From: Chroococcidiopsidaceae cyanobacterium CP_BM_RX_35
Lineage (GTDB): Bacteria > Cyanobacteriota > Cyanobacteriia > Cyanobacteriales > Chroococcidiopsidaceae
Assembly (NCBI GenBank): GCA_019242465.1
Contig: JAFAVL010000760.1
Span: 1-15,096 of the forward strand
Direction: 5' to 3'
Length of the DNA stretch: 15,096 nucleotides
In this document: positions 1-7,525 of the stretch, piece by piece
Position numbering within the stretch: position 1 is the stretch's first letter
Layout of the letters: each line of letters begins with the position of its first letter
Position numbers and translations under genes: made by a program
The notes under the pieces: model-generated
The model's input: the letters and a program-made list of their open reading frames with translations, nothing else
Databases searched by the model: none
What the model was told of the DNA's origin: nothing

Positions 1-706
1 GAAATAGGCGTAACTCCTTAGCATATTCTTCCCCTGTTAAAACCTTGGCGTACAAGTTCATTTCCCGAACAGTACTAGCTTGTGTCCTTTCAACTCTCCA
101 GCTATACTTTTGGTAACGCATTTGTACATAAATAGATGGTGCGGCTGAAACAATCATTAGCAGTGGCACCCACCAGGCAATTGTGGCAGAGAATGATACA
201 GAGGGAACAAAGGCAAATAAGCCAGTCAGTGTGCTTCCAACGATCACTGCGAGTTGCTTTAGCCGCTGCAAAGCATTTTCAGACAGTTGCACAATGTTCA
301 AAAGCTCAGGAGTCTCAAATAAGGTAATATCATCGAAATTAGCTACCTTGGAAAGCACCTGCGCTTGGACATAGCCTTGAGTGCGATCACGTAAAGAAGA
401 CATTGCAAACACACTGACTGTCCCAATTGAGTCAACCAGCAGATTGAGGATAATTAATCCAACGATACTCCACAGCAACCTCGGCTGAGAAAGTACCAGC
501 GCGATTATATTTGTCGTCTCGTGCGTACCAAATAGGTGTGAAACTTCATCAATCGCGATTTTATTCAAGAACAGCACAGCAGCAGGTCCAGCACCACCAA
601 CCAGATTTAGTAAGACCAGATGACGTAGCTCAATTGGTGCTGCCTGAATTACCATCAGAATGCTACGCCACAGAGCTTGAAATGGAGTCAATTGGATAGG
701 TTGCAT
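1..706 (-). CDS. ABC transporter (exporter-type), N-terminal transmembrane half, partial at window edge
   Basis: An open frame of 235 codons starts at ATG 706-704 and is still open at base 1, so the C-terminal part, including any ATPase domain, lies outside the window. The protein has hydrophobic segments at about residues 29-49, 78-100, 152-172 and 175-195, the spacing of the first four helices of a type IV (MsbA-like) exporter. Between helices 2 and 3 it reads FDDITLFETPELLN, like the first coupling-helix region of such exporters. The segment VREMNLYAKVLTGEEYAKELRLF-like (residues 213-235) matches the usual Y..LLT....AKE.RLF stretch after helix 4. An in-frame TAA lies nine bases upstream, so 706 is the first possible start; no clear ribosome site precedes it. 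The substrate cannot be told. The neighbour on the right is divergent. Confidence 0.85.
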   Translation of the reverse strand, partial: MQPIQLTPFQALWRSILMVIQAAPIELRHLVLLNLVGGAGPAAVLFLNKIAIDEVSHLFGTHETTNIIALVLSQPRLLWSIVGLIILNLLVDSIGTVSVFAMSSLRDRTQGYVQAQVLSKVANFDDITLFETPELLNIVQLSENALQRLKQLAVIVGSTLTGLFAFVPSVSFSATIAWWVPLLMIVSAAPSIYVQMRYQKYSWRVERTQASTVREMNLYAKVLTGEEYAKELRLF

Positions 707-892
707 TAGAAGTTATGCAATGTTTTCAAGTTTTTAAACAATCTGGATAAATCTGGGGTTTTGTGCTATGCTTGATAATTAATAAAAACAATATATGTTT
801 CTAAAAGTTTGGTATTCAGAAGCTTTCTACCTACTAGCAGCGCAAATATTTCCATCATAAGCCATCAGCAAAAGTACTTTTAATAAAAACCA

Positions 893-1286
893 GTGGATAT
901 CATTCCAATCCTTAAAGAGGACTACAAAAAATTTCCCAATGATTCAGACATATAGCATCTATGCTGAAAATGTCTACTTCCAAGATCCGCTCAACCGTTT
1001 CCATGGACTTGAGCGATATAAGCAGATGATTGCTTTTATCAAAACCTGGTTCATCAAGCCAAAGCTCGATTTACATGACATTCGGCAAGTAGAAAACACA
1101 ATAGAAAGCCGTTGGACTTTGAGCTGGACTACTCCTGTTCCCTGGAAGCCTCGGATCGCTATTCCTGGTTGGAGCGAGTTACAACTCAACACTGATGGGT
1201 TAATTACTTCCCATATTGACTACTGGCGCTGTTCCCGTCTTGACGTGCTAAAGCAGCACTTATTTTTTGTGCAGAATCGCTCTTAG
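893..1286 (+). pseudogene. DUF2358 (SnoaL/NTF2-like) protein, broken by a one-base frameshift
   Basis: The frame from ATG 939 gives 115 residues with the typical DUF2358 run: QTYSIYAENVYFQDPLNRF, then WTLSWTTPVPWKPRIAIPGW and SHIDYWRCSRLDVLKQHL. The usual N-terminus is missing from that frame but lies just upstream in another one: GTG 893 gives MDIIPILKEDYKKFPND and then meets TAG at 953. Dropping one base, most simply one A of the A6 run at 926-931, joins the two into a protein of about 130 residues, the family's normal length. The break could be a real inactivating slip or a base-calling error. Translation from 939 alone would lack the first helix. DUF2358 proteins are small cyanobacterial and plastid proteins with no function I can name. 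Confidence 0.7.
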
Positions 1287-1323
1287 AGTTAGAACCATTA
1301 CCCCCTTCCTAACACAGTTTAGT

Positions 1324-2043
1324 ATGACGGCTTCCTCCTCTGGGTCAACCTATTCCAGATTTCTGCACAGCTTACAGGTTCCTCCTCTGGAAAATGGCGA
1401 TCGCCTGACTCGAATTGAATTCGAGCGGCGCTACAACCTCATGCCACACGTCAAGAAAGCTGAACTGGTGGAAGGAATTGTCTACATGGCATCACCCCTG
1501 CGTTTTGCACCACATGCCGAGCCTCATGGAGATTTAATCATCTGGCTAGGCAATTACAAAGTTGCTACACCGGGCGTGAGAATGGGTGACAATCCTACTG
1601 TTCGACTCGATCTAGACAACGAACCCCAACCCGATGTTGTTCTACTAATTGATGCCAGCTTTGGCGGACGGTCTTATTTGGGGGCAGATGGTTACATTGA
1701 AGGCGCACCCGAATTGGTGGCTGAGATTGCTGCCAGTAGTGCCGCCATTGATTTAGGAGACAAGAAGCGTGCCTATCGTCGCAACGGCGTGCAGGAATAT
1801 GTGGTGTGGCAGGTGTTCGAGCAGAAGATTGACTGGTTCAGCCTGCAAAATGGGGACTACGTTTCGCTGTTGCCCGATGAGGCAGGCATAATTCGCAGTC
1901 GAACTTTTCCAGGATTATGGTTACACATAGCAGCCATGCTAAATGGCGATATGTCACAGGCTTTAGCCGTGTTGCAAGCAGGCTTAAACTCGACCGAACA
2001 TCAAGCTTTTGTTCAGCGATTAGCAGAGACTCGTTCATCATGA
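1324..2043 (+). CDS. Uma2 family (DUF820) putative restriction-endonuclease-like protein
   Basis: The protein has 239 residues from ATG 1324. A TTG at 1267 would add 19 residues but overlaps the preceding DUF2358 frame and has no family support, so 1324 is preferred. The PD-(D/E)xK nuclease core is visible: PQPDVVLLI with Asp104, then ELVAEIAASSA with Glu134, then DLGDKKRAYRRNGVQEYVVW with Lys147/148. Residues 43-57 (VKKAELVEGIVYMAS) match the usual 'yELidGEiv.ms' opening of the fold. Uma2 proteins are abundant in cyanobacteria and look like nucleases, but their biological role is unsettled. The gene holds a HIP1 octamer at 1397. No strong ribosome site is seen before the start. The catalytic residues are all present, so it may be active. 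Confidence 0.85.
   Translation: MTASSSGSTYSRFLHSLQVPPLENGDRLTRIEFERRYNLMPHVKKAELVEGIVYMASPLRFAPHAEPHGDLIIWLGNYKVATPGVRMGDNPTVRLDLDNEPQPDVVLLIDASFGGRSYLGADGYIEGAPELVAEIAASSAAIDLGDKKRAYRRNGVQEYVVWQVFEQKIDWFSLQNGDYVSLLPDEAGIIRSRTFPGLWLHIAAMLNGDMSQALAVLQAGLNSTEHQAFVQRLAETRSS
1397..1404. repeat. HIP1 octamer GCGATCGC, one of five in the window
   Basis: Palindromic GCGATCGC, the highly iterated octamer that is greatly over-represented in many cyanobacterial genomes. Other copies are at 4021-4028 and 4336-4343 (TPR-GT61 gene), 7054-7061 (M15-like gene) and 9126-9133 (dnaA). All five sit inside coding regions. Confidence 0.9.
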
Positions 2044-2258
2044 TGCAATTATTTTCTAATCGTGTCGCGCTAGTCAGCGAATACCATTGGGTATTGGTGC
2101 TGCTGTTGCAAGGGGTATTTCTGCGAAAGGCATGTCCGTCTAGCTCCCCCACGCCCTGTTCTCAGTCATGCTGAAATCAAAAGGCGAGGGTTAATTTCTA
2201 GAAAGAATCGATAAAGTAAAGAAACACAAAACTTTTCTCAGGCGGGGCTTGACTATCT

Positions 2259-3440
2259 ATGCGCGTGATACTTATGACAGGAAAGGGGGGAGTTGGAAAA
2301 ACCTCTGTTGCCGCCGCCACCGGACTACGCTGTGCCGAATTAGGCTATCGAACGCTCGTCCTCAGTACCGACCCTGCCCACTCTCTGGCAGATAGCTTTG
2401 ACCTAGAATTGGGACACGATCCCAAGCAGGTACGGACAAATCTGTGGGGGGCAGAACTGGACGCGCTGATGGAATTGGAAGGAAATTGGGGAGCAGTTAA
2501 GCGCTACATCACTCAGGTTTTACAGGCACGAGGACTAGAGGGCGTGCAAGCTGAAGAATTGGCAATTTTGCCAGGTATGGACGAAATCTTCGGCTTGGTA
2601 AGGATGAAACGTCATTATGATGAAGGTGAGTTTGATGTCCTCATCATTGATTCTGCACCTACTGGCACTGCTTTACGGCTGCTAAGCCTACCAGAAGTCG
2701 GAGGCTGGTATATGAGAAGGTTCTACAAGCCGCTGCAAGGCATATCAGTTGCTCTCCGACCCCTAGTTGAACCTATTTTTAGACCGATTGCTGGTTTTTC
2801 TCTACCAGACAGAGAGGTGATGGATGCGCCATACGAGTTTTACCAGCAGATTGAAGCTTTAGAAAAAGTATTAACTGACAATACTCAGACTTCAGTGCGC
2901 CTCGTCACCAATCCAGAGAAAATGGTGATCAAAGAGTCTCTCCGCGCTCATGCCTATTTGAGTCTGTACAATGTCTCAACAGATTTAGTGATAGCAAACC
3001 GAATTATTCCTGATCAGGTAACAGATCCCTTCTTCCAACGTTGGAAGGAAAGCCAACAGCAATACCGCCGGGAAATTCACGAAAACTTTCTTCCTTTGCC
3101 AGTTAAGGAAGTTCCTCTCTACTCGGAAGAAATGTGTGGGTTAGATGCCCTAGAGCGGTTGAAGGAAACTCTATACAATGATGAAGATCCAACGCAAGTC
3201 TATTACCAGGAAACGACAATTAGAGTTGTACAAGAAAAAAATCAATACAGCTTGGAGCTTTACTTACCTGGAATCCCTAAAGACCATATTCAGCTTAATA
3301 AAAGTGGTGATGAGTTAAATATCACAATTGGCAATCATCGTCGTAATTTAGTGTTGCCTCAAGCTCTAGCAGCCTTACAGCCTGCTGGTGCCAAGATGGA
3401 GGCAGATTATCTTAAGATCCGTTTTGCTGATATGACTTAG
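2259..3440 (+). CDS. ArsA/Get3-like ATPase with C-terminal HSP20-like domain
   Basis: The 393-residue protein is a soluble SIMIBI-class ATPase. It starts with a deviant Walker A, GKGGVGKT at residues 8-15. Switch I is [10 protein letters not shown] at 38-47 and switch II is [12 protein letters not shown] at 131-142, where the usual His of DxAPTGH is Thr. [11 protein letters not shown] (217-227) and ANRIIPD (246-252) are typical later motifs of the family. There is no CxxC zinc motif of eukaryotic Get3 and no arsenite-binding Cys cluster, so a role in arsenic export is not supported. Residues 315-393 form a second, beta-rich domain ([20 protein letters not shown] and a final YLKIRF) like the small heat-shock-type domain attached to many cyanobacterial ArsA proteins. 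That tail suggests binding of hydrophobic protein segments, by inference. A TPR gene follows after 4 bp, so the two are probably co-transcribed. Confidence 0.88.
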   Translation: MRVILMTGKGGVGKTSVAAATGLRCAELGYRTLVLSTDPAHSLADSFDLELGHDPKQVRTNLWGAELDALMELEGNWGAVKRYITQVLQARGLEGVQAEELAILPGMDEIFGLVRMKRHYDEGEFDVLIIDSAPTGTALRLLSLPEVGGWYMRRFYKPLQGISVALRPLVEPIFRPIAGFSLPDREVMDAPYEFYQQIEALEKVLTDNTQTSVRLVTNPEKMVIKESLRAHAYLSLYNVSTDLVIANRIIPDQVTDPFFQRWKESQQQYRREIHENFLPLPVKEVPLYSEEMCGLDALERLKETLYNDEDPTQVYYQETTIRVVQEKNQYSLELYLPGIPKDHIQLNKSGDELNITIGNHRRNLVLPQALAALQPAGAKMEADYLKIRFADMT

Positions 3441-3444
3441 GACT

Positions 3445-5592
3445 GTGCAGCAGAAACAGGCATTTGAATACCTGGAACAAGGCGAGTATGATAATGCCAT
3501 AGTTCTTTACCAGCAATATATTGAGGCTAATCCTGATCTACCATCTAACTACTGGCATTTCGGACTAGCTTTGTTACTGGCTGGAGAAGAATTAGCAGCT
3601 CAAACTGTTTGGTTATCTGCCTTAGCACAGGAAATAGATTTGGATTTTTCAGAGTTGCTGCGGGTATTAGAAGCCGCAGCAACCAGACATTTCCAGTCTG
3701 GCAATATGCAGTTAGCAGAGAGGATTTATTGGCAAATTCTGGAACTGAATCCAGAGCAGGCTGAAGCTCACTACAATTTAGGCAGCACTATTGCTCATCG
3801 TGGAGACTATGATGCAGCAGTAGCCTGTTGGCAACGGGCAGTCGAACTTCAACCTGACTTTGCTGACGCCTACCAAAATCAGGGATACGTCCTTCAGAAG
3901 CAAAATAAATTTGCAGAGGCGATTCCCTGCTACTTGAAGGTTTTGGAGATTCAGCCTGGGTGGGTTGAGACTCATTACAACCTAGGGATTTGCTTTCACG
4001 AGCAAGGCAGGTTAGATGAGGCGATCGCCTGTTTCCAACAAGCAGTTCAGCTCCAGCCAGGTAATGCACAAGCCTATGGTGATTGGGGAAATGCTCTGCT
4101 AGAACAAGGTAAACCAGATGAAGCAATCGCCTGTTTCCAGCAGGCAATTCAACGCAATCCAGTCTTTGTGCAAGCTTATTGCCAATTGAGTGACGCTCTG
4201 CTACAGCAGGGCAAATCTCATGATGTAATTACCTCTAATGCTGATTTTCTAAAAGTCCTGCAACTTCAACCAGACTCAGTAGATGTCTACTTATATTTAG
4301 GAAAAGCTCTAGCTAAAGAGAAAAAGTTTGAGCTGGCGATCGCTTGTTATAGAAAAGCCCTACAGATTCAACCAGATTTAGACAAAATCTATTTTAATTT
4401 AGGGAAGACACAGGTACAGCAAGGGGATTTAACTGAAGTGCCAGTTGCTCCTCCAAGTGAGTTTTACGAATCAGCTTGGGACTGGGTAGTTACTCATAAC
4501 TTAGATACAAGCAACTACATAAGTATTTACCCAAAAAATCAAATCCAGCTTAAAACACCTAAAACAATAGATAAAACCGTAGATTTTGCTTTTAGATTTG
4601 GGGCTTATGTTGAATTACCAGCAACATTTGTTGCTGTAATCCCAGAGGGAAGATTTTGGTTAAATCAACATCAAGATCAAACTGCCATAATCACCGCAGA
4701 CAATAAGCTTTTAGCAGATGTTTCTCCAGATTTTCCTGTTTTAAGTCCAGGTCATCCAGATAAGCATCCAAGCAGACATGCAATTTTCTCCTTAGAAAAG
4801 CTGCCTCCGGTTCAACATGTTGACGGGACAGTAGCTGTTTTATCAGGATTATTAAATAATGTATATTTTCATTGGATGTTTGATGTACTACCACGCATTG
4901 AATTATTGCGTTGTAGCAGAATTGATCTGGCTAGCATAGATCAGTTTATAGTTAACAATAGTAGTTTTCCTTTTCACAAAGAGACATTAGATACATTAGG
5001 TATCCCAGAAAGCAAAAGACTAGAAAGCCATAATCATACTCATATTAAAGCAACCAAATTAGTAGTTCCGTCTTTTCCAGGCACTATAGCGTGGATACCC
5101 AAATGGGCTTGTGATTTTTTGAGAACTGAGTTTTTGAATAAAAGAGTTAACGAAAAAGCAGAAAAGATAGAGCGAATCTATATCAGTCGTAGAAAGGCGA
5201 CAAATCGTCGAATTGTTAATGAAGATGAAGTTACAAACTTTCTGAGCAAGTTCGGTTTTGAAGCTATATCTCTAGAGTCAATGTCAGTTGCAGAACAGGC
5301 ATTTCTAATTGCTAATGCCAAAGTAGTATTAGCTCCTCATGGAAGCGGCCTTACTAATATAGTATTCTGCGAACCCGGAACTAAAGTTATAGAGATTTTT
5401 TCACCAAATTACGTTTATCCTTGTTATTGGTTAGTTAGCAATATAGTTAACCTGAAATATTACTATCTAGTTGGTGAAAAGTTTGCAGGTTTTTACTTAC
5501 ACAAACTGCTTTATCCAAATCCTGGCAACGAAGATATCTTCATCAGTACAAACTTGCTGCTAGAAGTGATGAAGTTAGCTGAAGTGGTTTAG
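3445..5592 (+). CDS. TPR-repeat protein fused to a family-61 glycosyltransferase domain (DUF563)
   Basis: The 715-residue protein begins at GTG 3445, four bases after the ArsA stop, which implies translational coupling. Residues 1-335 carry TPR repeats of 34 residues. The clearest run from 107, 141, 175, 209 and 279, each with the A..Y..LG......G..dEAI.cf..al.lqP pattern; the repeat at 243-278 is degenerate. The repeats at 175-208 and 209-242 are nearly the same at DNA level too. The C-terminal half is a GT61-type transferase: VYFHWMFDVLPR (473-484), IYISRRKATNRRIVNE (578-593) and LAPHGSGLTNIVF (629-641), followed by EPGTKVIEIF. GT61 enzymes transfer sugars such as xylose or GlcNAc to glycans or proteins. 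The acceptor here is unknown; TPRs may bind it. There is no signal peptide. The GT half is clearly more AT-rich than the TPR half. Confidence 0.88.
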   Translation: MQQKQAFEYLEQGEYDNAIVLYQQYIEANPDLPSNYWHFGLALLLAGEELAAQTVWLSALAQEIDLDFSELLRVLEAAATRHFQSGNMQLAERIYWQILELNPEQAEAHYNLGSTIAHRGDYDAAVACWQRAVELQPDFADAYQNQGYVLQKQNKFAEAIPCYLKVLEIQPGWVETHYNLGICFHEQGRLDEAIACFQQAVQLQPGNAQAYGDWGNALLEQGKPDEAIACFQQAIQRNPVFVQAYCQLSDALLQQGKSHDVITSNADFLKVLQLQPDSVDVYLYLGKALAKEKKFELAIACYRKALQIQPDLDKIYFNLGKTQVQQGDLTEVPVAPPSEFYESAWDWVVTHNLDTSNYISIYPKNQIQLKTPKTIDKTVDFAFRFGAYVELPATFVAVIPEGRFWLNQHQDQTAIITADNKLLADVSPDFPVLSPGHPDKHPSRHAIFSLEKLPPVQHVDGTVAVLSGLLNNVYFHWMFDVLPRIELLRCSRIDLASIDQFIVNNSSFPFHKETLDTLGIPESKRLESHNHTHIKATKLVVPSFPGTIAWIPKWACDFLRTEFLNKRVNEKAEKIERIYISRRKATNRRIVNEDEVTNFLSKFGFEAISLESMSVAEQAFLIANAKVVLAPHGSGLTNIVFCEPGTKVIEIFSPNYVYPCYWLVSNIVNLKYYYLVGEKFAGFYLHKLLYPNPGNEDIFISTNLLLEVMKLAEVV

Positions 5593-5661
5593 TTAGACTA
5601 GATTTCAATTGGAAACAATGGCAGCAGGATCAAGAACCGGACTAGCAGGCAAGCAAAAACA

Positions 5662-6306
5662 ATGGTTGTACAACTTCAGCTCAGACAGTTAGATGTTCCC
5701 CCAGGACACCGACTGCTATTGCACGATATAAGTTGGCAGAAATTTGAGGCAATCCTGGCTGAGCTAGGAGAGCGTCGCTCGACTCGGCTAGCATATTACA
5801 GAGGAACGTTAGAGATTGTGGCTCCCTTACCGAAACATGAGCAAGCAAAGGTAGTTATTGCCGATTTGCTCAAGGTGCTGCTAGATGAACTAGATATGGA
5901 CTGGGAGCCATTGGGCTCAACCACCTTCAAGCGCGAGGATATGGAGTTTGGACTTGAGCCAGATGATTGCTTTTACATTCAAAATCATGCCCTAATGATT
6001 GGCAAAGAGCGGCTTGACTTGAGTGTTGACCCACCGCCCGATTTGGCACTAGAGATTGATATTACGTCGAAAACCCAACTGAGTGCCTATGAAGCTCTGC
6101 AAGTGCCAGAAATTTGGCGATACGAGAAAGGCAGGCTGCAAATTAGTGTGCTACAAGATAGCAAGTACATAGAGTCTCAAACCAGTCCGACATTTCCAAC
6201 TTTTCCAGTCATTGAGGGAATTTCACAGTTCTTAGAAATGAGCCAGACAGTGGGGACTCGCCCTGCACTACGAGCATTTCGCCAGTGGGTAAGAGAGAAA
6301 TTCTAA
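5662..6306 (+). CDS. Uma2 family (DUF820) putative endonuclease
   Basis: A protein of 214 residues. It follows the Uma2 pattern of the 'lhdISWq.feaiLaeL' subtype: LLLHDISWQKFEAIL (18-32), then RLAYYRGTLEIVAPLPKHE (42-60). The nuclease core residues are in EPDDCFYI (Asp101/102) and in DLALEIDITSKTQ (Glu131, Asp133), followed by YEALQVPEIWRYEKGRLQI. As in other members of this subtype, the usual catalytic Lys after the Glu strand is not obvious; the nearest is Lys137. The gene starts 69 bp after the glycosyltransferase and is followed at once by a truncated paralogue of the same subtype, which suggests a divergent tandem pair. The biological role is unknown. Confidence 0.85.
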   Translation: MVVQLQLRQLDVPPGHRLLLHDISWQKFEAILAELGERRSTRLAYYRGTLEIVAPLPKHEQAKVVIADLLKVLLDELDMDWEPLGSTTFKREDMEFGLEPDDCFYIQNHALMIGKERLDLSVDPPPDLALEIDITSKTQLSAYEALQVPEIWRYEKGRLQISVLQDSKYIESQTSPTFPTFPVIEGISQFLEMSQTVGTRPALRAFRQWVREKF

Positions 6307-6388
6307 ATAATGACACATCAAGCAAGATATTTCATCCTCTGTGTCCAGAACATTTGTCCTTGCACTACACATATATGAGGTAAATATT

Positions 6389-6676
6389 ATGACCCGACTT
6401 CTAGATAGACCGACCGAGCAACGATTCATCCAGTCTGGGGTGAGTTGGGAGAGCTTCAAGGCAATCCAAAGAGGTTTTGCTGAATCATCAGGAGTCCGTC
6501 TGTTTTATTACGAGGGAGAGCTAGAGATTTTGTCTACCTCGCCAGAACATGAGATTGTTAAGGGCAATCTTGGCTATCTAGTCGAAGATTACATGCTCAA
6601 CCAAGGATTAGTGTTTATTGCAACTGGCTCGTTCTCTCAAGAGAAGGAAGCGGTAGCGTCAGCCCAGGCAGACGAA
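6389..6676 (+). pseudogene. Truncated Uma2 family gene (5' part only)
   Basis: ATG 6389 is preceded by GAGG at 6376-6379 with suitable spacing. An upstream in-frame ATG at 6341 would add a 16-residue leader with no family likeness. About 96 residues read as a normal Uma2 N-terminus: FIQSGVSWESFKAIQ, VRLFYYEGELEILSTSPEHE, and FIATGSFSQEKEAVASAQADE. At this point the family continues with the catalytic Asp and Glu strands, but here the frame switches to unrelated codons and stops at 6718. The break coincides with the start of transposase-like sequence in another frame. All catalytic residues are lost, so it should be inactive. The closest relative in the window is the intact gene just upstream. 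Confidence 0.8.
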
Positions 6677-6797
6677 TTTCCTTCCCGACATTCAAGCTAC
6701 CAAACAAACAGGTTTTAATCAATTCAATTTAGCTGGATATTACCCACGTAAATATCGAGGTAAGATAGAGCCCTCTGGCTGGTACTTAATTGCTTAG
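6675..6797 (+). mobile_element. IS4-type transposase remnant, internal fragment of about 40 codons
   Basis: In the frame starting at 6675 the sequence reads NFLPDIQATKQTGFNQFNL, then AGYYPRKYRGKIEPSGWYLIA and TAG at 6795. IS4-family transposases of cyanobacteria carry this very stretch (TK.TGF..FN.A.Y..RKYRGK....GWY.LTNL). The match stops at GWYLI, where the normal NL and the following catalytic-Glu region should come, and it begins just after the Uma2 break. Both ends of the element are missing and no terminal repeats are seen. It is therefore a decayed scar and not an intact insertion. Confidence 0.7.
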
Positions 6798-6925
6798 AAG
6801 AACATTGTGCTGAGTTGAAGGGACATCGAGTGATGTGGCGTAAAGATACTGATCCCTATAAGGTGAAGTTAGTCCGCTCCTCCATCCGAGTGAAGCAGGC
6901 AAGGCGGAAAAGTGAGGAGGCATGA
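6797..6925 (+). pseudogene. 3' remnant resembling a DNA-phosphorothioation-associated putative methyltransferase (TIGR04096-like)
   Basis: A frame with no start of its own, entered directly after the transposase piece, reads EEHCAELKGHRVMWRKDTDP and then YKVKLVRSSIRVKQARRK, ending at TGA 6923. From memory, cyanobacterial proteins annotated as phosphorothioation-associated putative methyltransferases end in this way (L.GH...WRKD.DPYKVKLVRS followed by a basic tail). About 42 codons of a protein that is normally several hundred residues long are left. The assignment rests on recall of the C-terminal motif and not on a search. No dnd genes are visible in the window. The stop lies 8 bp from the end of the convergent M15-like gene. 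Confidence 0.5.
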
Positions 6926-6933
6926 TGCTTGAG

Positions 6934-7509
6934 TTAGAATGTGGGCTTAACTTGCTCAATCCATTGCTCAACGCCCTTCCTAGTGGGCACTCCTTTGTCT
7001 GTAAACGCCCAAATATTTTGCCTATGCTGAGAACCATAGCTGATGTGAATTGGGCGATCGCTCCCATAGTAGTACAGTAAGTCAAACGGCAATTGCTGTT
7101 CCAGAATCCACCCCACGAGGCGATGACTCTCCATCCTCACAATTCGAAAATCACAGGCAGCACCGAGACGATCACAGTAATATCTGCCATTCCGATTCTT
7201 CTCGTGCGCCATGTGCTGGTCACGACTTGGATCAACCCGCCCATGCTTCATCCCTGTCTCTGGATCTCTCTGGCTCAAAAACCGCTTCAAATCCTTTGAA
7301 CAGAACCCATATGTCAACTGAAACCGATCCTTACCAAAGTGATCGATCGCAGGGTCAAGGATGCGCTGACATAAAATCTCCAGCGATGGGATTGTCTCCT
7401 CCAGGTTTTTAGGGTATGGGTCGATTTGGTCAGCGTACTTTCGATATGTTTGTGTACAAGTGCAGAATTCCTGCAAAGTTAAGTACTTCTCCAACGATTC
7501 TTCCTGCAT
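6934..7509 (-). CDS. Hypothetical protein with Hedgehog/DD-peptidase (M15-like) signature
   Basis: The 191-residue protein has no signal peptide or membrane segment, so it is likely cytoplasmic. Its C-terminal part has the pieces of an M15-type zinc fold: DQHMAHE (97-103), then LGAACDF (115-121), like the GxAxD part of SxHxxGxAxD, and later LPFDLLYYY and PIHISYG (153-159). Possible metal ligands are His102, Asp120 and His155, with an unusual insertion between the first two. Active D,D-peptidases of this fold are exported, so a cell-wall role here is doubtful. The N-terminal half (EKYLTLQEFCTCTQTYRKYA) is of no family I recognise. The gene begins 16 bp after the dnaN stop on the same strand and may be read from the dnaN transcript. 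It ends 8 bp from a possible phosphorothioation-gene remnant. Its function is unknown. Confidence 0.65.
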   Translation of the reverse strand: MQEESLEKYLTLQEFCTCTQTYRKYADQIDPYPKNLEETIPSLEILCQRILDPAIDHFGKDRFQLTYGFCSKDLKRFLSQRDPETGMKHGRVDPSRDQHMAHEKNRNGRYYCDRLGAACDFRIVRMESHRLVGWILEQQLPFDLLYYYGSDRPIHISYGSQHRQNIWAFTDKGVPTRKGVEQWIEQVKPTF

Positions 7510-7525
7510 TCAACGGATGAGAAAA

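Noticed and set aside
926..946. Programmed +1 frameshift in the DUF2358 gene
   Set aside because: There is no slow codon or internal ribosome-site arrangement like known +1 sites, and the family is normally encoded in one frame; mutation or sequencing error is simpler.
1838..2174. Frames on both strands across the end of the first Uma2 gene and the gap before arsA
   Set aside because: They overlap the Uma2 3' end in other phases, have no motifs, and the 2044-2258 gap shows no recognisable gene.
4021..4150. Near-repeat DNA inside the TPR gene as a mobile or CRISPR-like repeat
   Set aside because: It is in phase with the 34-residue TPR unit and is explained by protein repeats. No CRISPR array with regular spacers is present anywhere in the window.
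7050..7412. Plus-strand frame of 120 codons opposite the M15-like gene
   Set aside because: Its product is Ser/His-rich without recognisable motifs, whereas the minus-strand frame has a coherent zinc-fold signature.
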